Both the position numbers and the translations under genes were made by a program. A stretch of DNA of 64,000 bases, taken from the NCBI GenBank assembly GCA_014706295.1, contig JACSVZ010000016.1, positions 11,079,168-11,143,167 on the forward strand, written 5' to 3'. Numbering within the stretch: position 1 is the first letter of the stretch; the number at the start of each line of letters is the position of its first letter. Under the pieces are notes generated by a model. That model made no database searches and was not told the DNA's origin. It worked only from the letters and a program-made list of their open reading frames with translations. Below are positions 44,612-57,400 of the stretch, one piece after another. Source of the DNA: Lycocorax pyrrhopterus obiensis. Its lineage: Eukaryota > Chordata > Aves > Passeriformes > Paradisaeidae.

Positions 44612-47600
44612 AAACACAAGGAGACACAAAGAGAACAACTTGAGAGCAGAGTGTATGTGCTCAGAAGAACTCAATTAAAAAATATTTTTTTTACAAGAGT
44701 CTCTGTGGTCACAGATGCTTATCTATGTAATACTAAGTGACACTCTAAGGATTTTTTTTGGCTATTCTGCTGCTTCAAGTTCAGACAGCAGCATTTTTAT
44801 TTACTTTGTGCTTAATATTGACCCTCTTCAGAGCAGGGAAAAGTCTTAGAGAAAGAAAAAAAAACCTTTTAACTATATCATAGGACACACCCTTATGAAA
44901 AAAGATTGTCCTTATTTTCTGACTTGAGCAACAGGCATGAGTTCTAGTAAAAGAATACTTCAGATTTCAAGGTGCCAAAAGGACTTACTCTGAAATAAGT
45001 TGTTGAAAAGCAGAACAAGTCGTGTACTGAACCCAGCATTACTTGACTCAAGCTGAACACAAACTTAGAAAAGTAACATGAAAAAAGGGATTTTTTATTT
45101 AATAGAAATCCTAATCAGATATTTATGTCTACAAACTGATCTATTATGTATTATTTGACCCAAAAGAAGTAAAAATCTTATGTCTAGGAAACAGCAGAAT
45201 ATGTATGTCACAGGGTAAAGGCTCAGAACCAGCCTTGGAAATCTCTGTAAATGCACACAGAATCTCTGCATAAGCCAGAACCAAAGCAAAAGCTAGTAAA
45301 ACAAATACAATCTTTATCTCATCGTTAACTTGTTATTTTCAACCTGCAAATTAATCACAGGTTAAGAAGTCTGCCCCAAATGTAATTAAAAAAGGAAAGA
45401 CAGCAATGATAAAAGTAGAATACCTACAGCTTTGTAAGTTAATGCAATGCAGGAAATTTAAATTAAATGATGATTTTTGCATAGAGTTACAAGCTTTTTC
45501 AAAGTTAACAGCTGAGGATTGCAAATGAGGGTTTGTGTCTTTCAACTATGGAAATGGCACCAATGGCAAAACCTGAATCCCCACTGGCTTCCCCCAAATC
45601 CAGAATTTCTTAGGTCTGTGTTTAAGAACATTGTTTAGCAATAATTGCCGACAATTCCTCATGCTGCTTAAACAATTCCTCCGCCCACCTAAATACAGAG
45701 TTTCCAGTTAGTGGCTTACTTGTCTGTCAGTTTATTTGAGGGTATGTATATGTAGATATGATGAACTGGGTTTTATCTTGGTAGTATGAATTCTTAATGA
45801 TTAAATAAAGAGACCTAATTTAAAACCAAGTTTTGAAATTGGGCCTCCTTCTAAGAATATTTTAAAACACAGAACAGATACCTAGAAGACACACATTATA
45901 GCTGCTCTACCTGGACTCCACTGTGGGTCCTGACATAATGATTTAGGATCTAACAAAAAATCTGCTCTTTTCGAGATCATCTCAACCACTTGACAATTAC
46001 CACAGAGGAAGGAACAGCTGTAATTGTATTTCATGGTCAAATTTAAGGCAGATGTTTAGTATTTGCTGCTGTAGTATTTATTTGAACATTGTTTGAGGCA
46101 ATCTATAATGGATTTGAGTATGAATTCATTGCCTATGATCTATGCAAATAACTATTTTCTCTGCAGTCACTTCAATGTTTTCAGTGTGATTAACTCTGTA
46201 TTTTTCTGTTATAGTTACACAGGGAAGTCATTTCTCTCAAGTATTGGTTAGTAACCTTTAATAACCTTGCTAATGACCTTTTCCGTGTGGCAAATGTGAA
46301 TAGTCCATCTTGACATGAAGTGCAAGGATAGCAGCTGTACAGCAGCCTTAGCACTACAGGTGTGTTCAGTGCAGTGGCCAGCTGTGCTTAGTTTGTGTTT
46401 AAATGCTGAGAACACAACACTGCTCTTCATAGCACGTATGAAATACAGTTCCTTCATCAGTTTCATAAATCATCTTCCACACCTGCAAGCTGCACTGTGA
46501 TTTCTGCAAGAAATCATAACCACGTTTGCTCCTTAAGATGGCTGTAAGTACTTTAATTTATCCGTGTTATGGAATTACTTTTAAAAAATCCATTTCTGTG
46601 GCCCCAGATTTGTTAACAGATAGCTCTCAGGTATAATCAATATGTCCTTGTCTGAACATTAGAATGTGCAATTATATTTGCACAAATCTATGCAGATGGG
46701 CTTTTATTACAAATGATCTTCTCTCTCTCATGTTAGCAAACAATTTAGCGAATAAATAAAAAATGAAGATTGATAGTATTAAAGTGTCCGTTACAGCAGC
46801 AGAGAACTTCAGTAATAAGGATGTAGAACATTTCAATCTGTTTTTTAATACTCAGGTTTTTTTTGTAGTTTAAGATTTTATTTTCTCATGGGCTCTGTGA
46901 TTATAATAGACCACATTTTGACAGGGTTTTCTTTTGATTTTTCAGTGAACTAGATACTGCTCCTTCTGCTCAAACACTTCGATTCATGTATGGCAAGTAT
47001 CCCTCCCAGCATGGGGAGAAGATACAGCAGCTTTGCTTATTATGTGAGCACTCAAGTGTGGATTTTTGTTGTTTTTGTCTGCAGTATGAATCTGAAAAAA
47101 AACTTTCCCAAGCCACCATGTTTTAAAAAATGTATATTTTCCCATCATCTTGTAGTAACCACTGTTGCCCTTAAAGTAGATAGAGATAAGTTAAATGTTC
47201 TGTTTAAGTACAGTTTCCTTCCTTTCAAAGGATTGCTTCTGACAATAGGAGGTAGAATAAACATTTTCAGATTGTATTATGATTAGGAAGCAATGGAAAG
47301 GGAGGCCTGTTGGACGTGTTTGTTCAAATGTGAGAGAAATTTGAAAATACATTTTAAAAATAATTTAAAACCTTTATTGGTGGCCCTTTTGGGAAAATCC
47401 GGTAGCATTTACTGGGAATGAAATACGCAGGAGCCCGCAGAATCAAAAAGAAATGGGCACACGGATCCTATGTAGCTCTGGTTCTTTTCTATTATTCCTA
47501 TAATACTTATTTATAAAATTATGTTGTAGACTACATTGTATCTATGGCCTTTTCAAAACCACAGATAGTTAAAAATCAACAAAAATCAATTGCTAAGAGT

Positions 47601-48346
47601 TTACAACTTTGTTTAAAGTGATTCAATAATTTGCTGTGAGGGTAGTACAATCTTACCAAAAATGCTGTAAAAAAGTCAGACCAAAAATAGACTAATGGTG
47701 GAATTCCCACACATTCACACTAGAAAGAAAACACTGACTTTCATTTTCCATTTTCAAAAGTTCTCTTTTTTTCAACTTCCTTTTCAAAAATCATATAAAT
47801 GAACAGATTAACTGCCTAGCATAAAAAGTGGATATTATCTCAATTTGTAAGCCTTGTGACTTTGTGTGGGCGTTCCACAATTGTACTTACTATAGGGATA
47901 CTCCCTACGAATGAATTTATCAGGAACAGATGGATGTAGGACTTCATGGAAAAAATGCTAAGCATCTGCAGTGTCATTTGTGGTTAATGAGAGAGGAAGG
48001 TGGTTGGCTTTTTAACAAATCTAGCTCTCACTGAGGGGCAGACATACTCAAAAAGACTCAATAATTAACCTCAGATAAAAATATCAGTCAGGAGCTGTTC
48101 CTGTATAGCAGCTGGTTCAGTGTTTTTGTAACTGGAGTTTGATGCCACCATCACTAAGGTGTTTGTATGCAACACACACTGTTTGGATTAGGAAGTAAAA
48201 TGGAACATACCCAAAACAAGTAGGTTACAATACATTTTTAATAGTTGAAGGGAAACTACATTGCAATGGTTTATATAATACTGTGAACTTTCTGCTAAAC
48301 AGAACATAAAAGCTGGCTTGCTATATTTTTTTTTAGCTAATGTATG

Positions 48347-48376
48347 CTCATAAGGCCTAATAATAGGCCTTATGAG
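48347..48376. repeat. Perfect 13-bp stem / 4-nt loop inverted repeat
   Basis: ctcataaggccta (48347-48359), loop ataa, taggccttatgag (48364-48376); no mismatch. A T10 run lies 13 bases upstream. Too short for a typical pre-miRNA; role unknown. Confidence 0.97.
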
Positions 48377-51300
48377 TCACAAGCATTCATTAAGTAAGCC
48401 ACCCGAGTTTAAAAAACATAACAGTTGAGATCTAGTCTGTTTGAAGTGAACAAGTAAATTAATATGTTTTAAGTAATAGTGACTCTTTTAAAAACACTAT
48501 AATCATATGCTTCTAAATATTTAAGATTCTTTATTCTATGCAAAACCATCACGTTAATTACTGGATTAGCAAGAATATCTTTCAAAACCAAACTTGAACC
48601 CATCTTCTAGGTTTTGAAACACATTTGGAATTCTTGACTCCCTCATGATGGTCCCAAGGGGAAATGTGTTACTCTCACTCGTGTCTGGTTACTGGGGAAG
48701 GCACAGTTCAGGCACAGGGTTTGGTTTGCAGGGAAAAGCTGCTTTTTTCTTTACTTATCCCGCTGGCTTGATTCGGGTGCAATTAAATCAAAGGATTTGT
48801 TCAAGATCACTAAGGGAATCAGTGACTTGACTGGGAGAAGAAAGCTGGACTGGGAAAACTGAAAATACTAGTTCCCATCGTGGGACAATTTCTCAGTAGC
48901 ATTTAAGTAAATTAGAGGGGCAACCTATTGTATTTCAGAGTCATCTGCACAAACTGCTGCATTGTATAGACTAAATTTATATCAGTAGGGAAATGCAGAT
49001 ACAGAAGGAAAACTGAATGAAAAAGATGAACACTTTCATGTGACAGGTATCTTAACAGACACACCAGATAAAAACCAGAAGAATGTAAACAAAATTTTGT
49101 CTTCCAAAGATTTTTGGTTTTGTAGGTATCCCTTTTATAGGAAAAGTTTATAATGAGTCTTTCTTGCTTGTCTTAAGCCATGTATGAGTCAACCTTTAAA
49201 AACTGTGTTTTGTAGCTTACAGGTGTTCAAAGCTCCTTTGTCTTCTTTTGTTGTTGTTTAATCATTCTTCTTTTCCCATTTTTTAATGACCTACAGACAT
49301 ATCAGTACAATCATGTTGGTATGATACCACTGCTTTTATCAGTAAGATTAGATGACTGCAAAAGACTTCCCTGCTGCATGCATTGATTACTGGTAGGAGT
49401 AAGAAGTAGTCATCTTCTATGACAACAGAAAGCAATGACATATGGACATGGGCTCATAATTTGCATCAGAAAATTTGGTGGTAAAGGAATAGTGAAATTT
49501 AGTATTTTCTAATGTATTTTCAAGGGCAGAACATAATGCTGCAGCAAGGACAGACTCCTGCAATTTCTTTCTATTCTCTTCCTCCTTCCAAACCTGACCT
49601 CACTTCTCCAGGCCTTTCATTCCCTCCAACATCAATTTTTCAACACTGTTTTGTCTTAATAGACTCTTCATTTCAGTCTCAGTCTCCTGACTTAGCCAGT
49701 GCTGGCTTTCTCCTTGGCTTGCTGCCTGAGTCCCCTGCTGAACTCAGGATGTGGTTCTGCCAATCTAATTGTGGGCTGCTACTGAAAGGGCTAGTCCGTC
49801 CTGTTCCTCCTACTGTCTGTCCTGGTCTCTCTTGTGAGCTGAGTCAGGGAACTAAACTTCTATAGTTCCTTTTTTTTCAGCTCAGCTCTCTGAATCAGGT
49901 CATCATGGGGTAAAATGAACACCAATGCTAAAAATCACAGCCAGGGTTGGAAGGGACAGTGGAATAGGGAGAGGAGGGACCATCTCTTTGAGCAGCACTT
50001 GGTAATTAATGTGAGTTTCATCATTAAACTTAATTTCCGGCCCCAAACTCCTCACCCTGCCTGTCCTGTGCTTTATTTTACCCCTTTAGCCCCTCTTTCT
50101 AATGGCTTCACATTTGCCCCTGCCCTTTCTGCTCCCATCCCAGGGATACTCATGAACTAATGGCAGCTGTCCTGCCCAGCTCCTTTTTTTTCTGTGTCAG
50201 ACCTGTACTTCACTGATGTATTGTAGACAGACTTTGCCAGTAAACACCTGTGGTCCCTCAATTGCTGTTTACAAAGTACTAGCTCAAGAGGATAGAAAAT
50301 GCTTCAGCAATTAAGACAGTTCATTTTTATAAACTCTTCTCAAACCAGCTTTCGTTAAGAAGCTCTTTTACTTGTCCATGAAAAAAAATTTGAAACTGAA
50401 CTCTGACAACGTTATAAAATGGATAAAAACCCTAATAGTTATGAAATTCCTACAAATTGAGCTTTCCTCACTTTGAACCCTTTGTATTAAAAATAAGCAG
50501 TGAAATAGTTTTCAACAATAGTTAGAGTCTCTTGTTCTTACTGTAAACAAATGCTGAAAATCTGGGCAAAAATCTCCTCTGTGTAATGCAAGTCAACTCC
50601 CATTGACTTCACAGGAGTTATCGTGCTATATATGAGAGCAGAATCTTGTCTCTGTGAATAAAAGAGTTTTTTCAAGAGTGAGGGGGCTCTGCACAATGAA
50701 TGCATTTTTACCAGCCCTTTCTGATTCATTGGCAAACTCCCAAACACAAGAACTGTTTCTGTAGTCTTTCTACTCTCACAATGACAGACATTTTCTTTTT
50801 CATTTTTAGTGGGAAGTCTTTTGTACATATTTTTCTCATGAAAACGTGTGTCTTGCTATTTTGTACAGTGAAGTAAAAAGTATATTTCAGTCACAATATT
50901 TTTGAAGTTGTTCCTTCCTGAGTTTATAGTGTATCTTCTAATTCCAGTTTAAACTTAGCTGAAGATAAAGAAGCAGATTTGAGCCTTATGCGTACGTCTC
51001 CTGCAATTCAAAAGCTGCTTTGAAACAAGACTGGGCAGGCCCCTCTGGAAGTTACAGCAGTTCCAGGGAGCTATCCAAGTCATGCCAAAGTTGTGTCATG
51101 GTGTGGTCCACCCTAGACCCAAACTAGAAAAGAAGGGGATGGCTTTCTACTTTTCAGGAATTCTCCAGTGGGCCAAAGTGAAATTCCCTTTAGCAACACA
51201 CACACAAAAAAAAACCAACTTGTGCTGAAGAACTGCCCTCTACAGAACTTCTGTACTGCTAACTATTACAATATTGCTTCCTATCATATTTTATTTTTTC

Positions 51301-54300
51301 CCCAGAGTTCTGCATGACAATTTTTAAAAAGAACTTAGCAGGTATGTTTAGGCAATATTTTTAAAGTTTGGAATTTTTTGTGTTCTATGATTTACAGTTT
51401 TGTCATCATCATACCTTATTACCTCATACCACAAGGTGTCTTCCTGTTGTGCTCTGGGAAATAGATATTACTGATTATACCATTACAAAGATCAGCCATA
51501 CAGATAAAGCTGCCTTTCCAGAGAAACAAGAAATTGTAAACTGAGGAGCACTCTTAGTGCTGAATGGTCTGTGAGATGAGCCCACACTTGACAATGTTCA
51601 GACACCCATATTTAGAACCACCAGTGCCACTCCCTCATTTCTCTCTGTGGAACTAACTCAAGTATTTCAGTAACCACCTGACACACACGACTGGATTTCT
51701 TCCAAACCTGAGTTAAAACCTGTCTTTAAAAAGTATACCTAATCTCGTGCTTAAAACCCAAGCAAAGGTATACCCACTATCTCTGCTGATATAAACTATT
51801 TAAATGTTTAATTGCCCTCACAGTCAGGAAATGTCAACATTAGGTTTGTCTTGCTCCAGTTTCCAGCAAATGGATACCATTGCCTTTTTCAGCCAGGTTG
51901 AAAAGGTCATACTATCAAGATCTCTTTCCTGTATTTAAGTACCTTTTCAAAGTAATCCAGTCTCTTGTCAAGTTTTTTTTTTCTTTCAGAAGCTAAATAA
52001 GATGAAATGTGGAAGCTTCATATTCTACGTTAGCTTGTTTTCTGCTCCCTGCACAGTTTTTCAGTATTCTTTGAACTATCACTAATGTTTCCATGTTACT
52101 GTAAATATCAGAAATCGCTGCAGGTGTTTTTGTACCATTTCTTCACCAATATGTGCAGATGTCTGCTTTCTAGAAGACAAGTTTTTATGCCCATTAGATT
52201 GCATTAGTTCTTTTCCATTCCCTGTGATGTAGCACTGCCAGGGCTGTGCTGGTCCCTGTGCCAGGCCAGGGCTCTGCCCACCTGGCCCCCAACTCTGGGG
52301 CTGATGTCCAGGCCTGGGCTCTCGCAGGTAACCGTGTAGCAGGTCACGCTGTCCTCATTCAGCACTTTGTATTCACTGGAGTATGGAGGGACCCTTCCAT
52401 TATTTTACCTGAGATCAGTGTGTAGCTCATCGGTTTATATGCCCAGGAGTCAGAATATTGACCTTCCTGCATTTCAGAAACAGTCTAATGTTCCATCCAA
52501 GTCAGGTTGGGCTGCATGAGATTGCTGATTTTAAAAACGAGCATAATGGTTAATATAGTAAAACTGAGCCTCTGAAACTCACTGGAGCAGAGTACAAAAA
52601 GATTCCTATGTTTTATGATGTCCAGACTAAAGAGTTTCAGTGATGCTGGATAATACTAGTTCCTCTAATACTTTGGTTTACATTTTCTTTAATTTTTTAA
52701 AAATATGAATATATTTAGATGTTGACATTTCATTGCATGATGTAGGGCTTGGTCGTTCCTTAGAGACAATCTGATTTTTTTAATCTATGTTAACTTCCTC
52801 AGTTCTTTGCATCTAGTAAACTTTAATGTTATTGAATCAATATGGTGCCCATTCCAAAAAGATGGATATAGGTACATGTTGCTGACATATTATTCCCTAA
52901 TAGTGTAGGATGCCTATTTGAATAAACTGGGAAAAATAATTCAGCAAAGCAGATGTTAAAATGGAATGACAGTCAGTCTTTTGCTTGGTGACATTTAGAA
53001 GAAAAATAAAAATGGAGAGGGCTTATTTCTTACCTGAAATGGAATCTATTAGCTGAGTAGTGTGACACAGAGTAATTAGTGAGTGATACGTTTTCTGCTG
53101 CTGTTTTACAGCAAATAGAATGATTTAGATGGTGTACTGTAACAGCAGAGACCACTGGAATCAGACGTTCAAGAGGCAAACAGGTTTATTCTATTTTATA
53201 CTTTACATTTACTGCTTTCTGGAAATACTGCAACCCTTGTAAAGATTTAAACTAACCATGCTGATAAATACGTATTTTGTCCTAAGACATCTCTTAAATT
53301 GTTTCTCTTACGTTTTTAAGATGTAGTCTGGTGTAGCTTTTTCATTCGGGTTTGATCTCTTACTATTTTAAGAACTGCTTTGATGTAGGAGCTTTCCTGT
53401 TGCACTTGAGTTTTGCCAAGTCCCCGGTTACTGCCATTATTGACACTGGCTGAGAACTCTATGAGGGAGAACACGTTAGGGCTGACCCCCAGGGCTGGGG
53501 GTGCGCGGGGGCTGCCAGTGCTGCGCTTGGTATTGGGGAAAGAGAATTCCAGGGCGTAAGCTCCTGATGCGTGCCAAAGAGTAAATGGAGGCTGCTCCTC
53601 TGCTATCAGCCGGGGGATGGGGAGGGGGGGTTGGATGCTGTGTTACTTGGACCTTCCGGAGCGTGACAGCAATGGAGCTTTTGAGCCGTTGTGCACCAGA
53701 AGTCACAATACCAACAGCCCTTCTAGAGCATCTTGACACGTTTGTGTTCTGGTCACCTCGTGTTTCAGGCTGGTGCTGGATCACGGGGAGTGCCGAGATG
53801 GGGGTTACACTTGCGAGCCTTTCTGTCCCCCGGCACTTCTCTAAGATGGTTGTGCATCAGGATCCGCCCTGCCGCGCAGCATCCACGGCGCTGCACCGGC
53901 CCGGCACATGGCGGGGTCACGGGTGCCCGCAGGCGGGCTGGGAGGGGCCCGGCGGGCTCGAGGAGCGGCGGTCGGGCCGTGCGCGCCGCTGGGGCCGTGC
54001 GGGCCCCGCGCTCTGCCCGCGCTCGGCTGCCCCGCTCCGCCGGGCCGGGCCGCGTGCCCCGCGCGCCTCCGCAGCAGGGCGGTGCTGGCCGGCAGGGGGC
54101 GCGCGCGGCGGGCGGGGATCGGCTGTGGGCGGAGCGCTGCGGGGCCCGCCCCGCGCGGGGGAGGGCAGAGGGAAGGGGGGCGGGATTGGGGAAGGTCCCG
54201 GCGTGCCCGGCCCCCGCCCGCTCTCCCGCCGGGCGCCGCGGCCGCAGTTACTTAGCGGTTGGGAGCGGGCGCTGGTTGCGGCTTTCTCTGCCGGGGAGGC

Positions 54301-54342
54301 TCTGCCGCCGGGGTGCGCGACGCAGCCGCTCCTCGCCTCGCC

Positions 54343-54451
54343 ATGTCTAAGGAAACGAAGAAGCCCTTCCGCCAGAGCATGGCCGAGTGGCGGCAGTTCA
54401 TCTACAACCCCAACAGCGGCGAGTTCCTGGGGCGCACGGCGAAGAGCTGGG
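54343..54451 (+). CDS. ATP1B3: ATP1B3 coding exon 1
   Basis: Encodes residues 1-36 plus one base of G37. The start has context [26 protein letters not shown] aligns without a gap to the beta-3 N-terminus. The donor is GTAAGG at 54452. Confidence 0.95.
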
Positions 54452-57400
54452 GTAAGGGCTGCCGCGGGGGACAAGGGCGGGGCGAGGCGCCGGCGAAGCC
54501 GAGGGGCGGTGGGGAACGGGGCCGAGCGCGGGAGGAGGGGGCGCGGGGGCGGGATGCGGGAGGGCCCCCCGCGGGGATGCGGGGACGGGCTGGAGGGCCC
54601 CCCGCGGGGATGAGGGGACGGGATGCGGGAGGGTCCCCGGGGGGATGCGGGGGCAGCGCGCGCCAGGTGAGGCGGCCCGCGCGGCCGCGGCGGCGCACGC
54701 GCCCCGGTGTCCGTTACAACCGCTGGTCTAAAAATAGCTCCGTCCGTGGGGGCGGGGGTCGGGGGGAAGGGGAGTTCCCGGGGCGCGTCCCGAGCTGACT
54801 CAGCGCCCGCCCCGCAACCGGTGCGGGCCCGCGGGCTCCTCTCCCGCCCGCTCTGCCGGGGGCGCCCCGGGGGCCGCCGCGGTGCGGTCGTGACGGGCTT
54901 CCGCTGCGAGGTGCGGGGCGGCCCCGCCCGCGGCATCACCCGCGCCGCCCGCAGCCTGCGCGTGCCGGGGCAGCTCCTCCGCTCCAGCCGTTCCCGACGC
55001 CCCCCCCGTGCTCTCAGCGGCGCAGGGAATCCAGAATGAATGAGCGCGAATTGCCTTTGTACTTAAAGCTGCAGGTCGGCGAGGAAGAGTAAAGGAAAAT
55101 CCCCAACACTCCCCCCCACCAAAGTTCATGAGCCCCAGTTCCAGAAAGTGATCGTTGTGTGTGGTTGTGCGTCATGGTGCTAAATTTGTTCCTGCGTAGG
55201 GCTTCTGGGCCTTTTATTTTCTTAAAGGAAGCTTTAAATGAAGGCTCTCCAGTAAAGCCTGTGAAGGCACTGTTTGTTTTTCTGTTTTCAGGTAGTCATC
55301 CTATTGCTTTCCTCTGAGCTGGAAAGCATGTTATCGTAATCTGGTTGCTTCCAATAAAAATATTTGGATTTTCCGAGTGTGTTTTCTCATATTAGACAGT
55401 TGTACAAATGCTTAATATTAGGATGTTTCTTCAGCCCTCATGGGACATATTTACTGACTTCAGAAAATGCTGCATCTCCTCCCAAAACTTGGATGTAGTT
55501 GGGATACTTAATAGTTGTGCTTGCAAAACCAACAAGAATCTCAGCGTGGTGTAAAGGAACAGGCCAATACATCTTTGGCCTTGACGCGATCTCAATGAAT
55601 ACTGATGTTAAAATAGCGAGGAGGAGCTTTAAGCGGACTGTGCATGGGGTGTGCTTTCTCTGCAGTGCCAGTGTCTCCTGTCCGTCAGGAGAGGGCCCGA
55701 GCTCTGACAGGAGTTCCCTTCCATTCAGATGGAAATAAGAGCTTGCAGCTACTCTGCCAGTTGAATAGCAAAAGATAGGAAATTTCCACTATGCTGTTGT
55801 CTAGTGATCTTTCTGTACAGGCAGGTTTCCTCAAGTGTGTGGGCTGGGTGTGTGGATTGCAGAAGTCTGGCTGTGTCATGAGTCTGTGCAGCACAGACTG
55901 TAGATATATTAGAAATAGCTTGCAAGGTTGTTTTTTTTTTAAAGGTGAAAATAAAACCATCTTCTCTGTTTAAACCTATCTAGTAGGATAAGTCACTTAG
56001 GATGTTACTAGTCTGTGTCAGACCAAGGCCAACAACATTTGGAGTTGAGATTACTTGGTTGGTAACTGACTTTCTACAACTGTTGATAAAAGATTCTTTT
56101 GAGAAAGTATCTGTAGACATTTTGTATAATATTACTTTGTGTAGGCAAGTCAAATAATTTTACTTCATTGAGAAGTTTTATTTAGTAGTTTAGGTGATAG
56201 GCGTGTGGTTACTGCTGTATACCATTTCCTCAGCCTGGACATTAGGAAGTGAATGTTCAGTAACACCATACATTTTCAGTGTATTTTTTCATCAATATTT
56301 GCTTGTTTTGGCATTCCATGATTAGCATACCGTGCTTATTTAATTTAATCATTGTCTGGCTGATTTGGGGCATGGTGTGTGGCTTTCTGTTTAGTTTTAC
56401 TTTTTAATGGCAGGACACTAATTGGGTGGCTCTGTTGGCACAGGAGAATATGCAGGATTTGGTCTCCTGCTCTTACTGTAGAGGTGAGGTGTGAGCTTAG
56501 AGCTCTCTCACCGACTACTTTTCCTTTCCTGTTGCTGGTCTCTCGGCTGAAAGGCGAGGGAGGACGTTGGAGAGGACAGCTCTGGTTGCCAGTCTGCTGC
56601 GTTGTCGTGTCCCCAGGGCAGCACCATGAGAATTCAGCTGGCTCTGGTTCTTCTGTGCGTATTTCTCGTCTCAAGACAGCTTCCTCACAGAAATAAGACA
56701 CGAGCAGTAGAGAAGCTGTTAAATAATTATTCACAGTATGTGCGTATTTTGCCCTAGTCTCACACAGTCCCGGGGGTTTATGTAAATTGCAGCTGCAAGG
56801 CAGTGATTCTGTGTGAATCCCAGTGCTGTGGCGTTGGAGTACTCCTCTATCTGCCATTTCCACATCAGGATTTGTGAAAAGATCAAACACAAGCGGCTCC
56901 TATACTCATTTGTCATGTAACAGAGGTTGCATATTAGAGTTTGGTAAAGAATTGCCTTTTACAGCTTGGTGAAAACCCTCTAATATGTCTCCTCCTGTGG
57001 AAAAAAATTAAGAGACTTTAGCTTAATTTTTTTGCAGACTTGTGGGGTACTTCAGTTTCAATCTTTCGCAAGTTGATATCCAAACCTACACACACTCCCC
57101 CCCCAAACTTTTCTATTTTTAATTATTTGGCATAATCATTTCTTGTATTAAAGAGACAGAAAATACTGGGAAAAACTGCTGACTTGAGGCTGTGGTGTTC
57201 TCAGCAGCAAGGCATTAGGGGTGCTGATAGTCCTTGAAGAGGTGATGGGAAGGAGGGTGGGTCCTGGGGTACACCCAACGTTTAATCAGGTAGAGCAGAG
57301 AAAGGAGGATTTGGCAGACTGCTGGGTGGAGCCTTCCTGCAAGCAAAAAGAAGATCAGCATCTGTCTCTTCGTGTAATGGCAAGGTGCTGTGTTTGCCTA

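Larger units (their letters stand above)
35321..53860. other. Gene-free intergenic region between GRK7 and ATP1B3
   Basis: About 18.5 kb of AT-rich sequence. Open frames are all short, lack recognisable domains and have no convincing exon structure. Simple repeats (36576-36640, 43461-43500, 44598-44611), two perfect hairpins (41208-41252, 48347-48376) and two pyrimidine- or GC-richer patches (49540-50180, 52228-52335) are the only structures noted. A short stretch near 49935-49965 ('tcacagccagggttggaagggac') slightly resembles a reversed CR1 end but is too short to call. Confidence 0.75.
53860..55040 (+). promoter_or_regulatory. ATP1B3: CpG-island promoter of ATP1B3
   Basis: Very GC- and CpG-rich block covering the promoter, 5' UTR, exon 1 and the first 600 bases of intron 1. 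Upstream of the start codon are a GC box (GGGGCGGGA, 54177-54185) overlapping an inverted CCAAT (ATTGG, 54185-54189) and other G-rich boxes near 54110-54133. No TATA box is evident. This suits a broadly expressed gene. The large open frames on both strands here (for example 53585-54613 + and 53917-54939 -) result from CpG richness, not genes. Confidence 0.8.

Noticed and set aside
49512..49865. 117-codon + strand open frame in the intergenic region
   Set aside because: Ser/Pro/Leu-rich from pyrimidine-rich DNA; no family recognised and no flanking exon signals.
49915..50000. Possible reversed CR1 end ('agggttggaagggac')
   Set aside because: Only about 30 bases resemble CR1 and the flanks do not continue the match.
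53585..54613. 342-codon + strand and overlapping 340-codon - strand open frames at the ATP1B3 island
   Set aside because: Both arise from GC richness, are low complexity, and run over the true exon 1 in another frame or strand.
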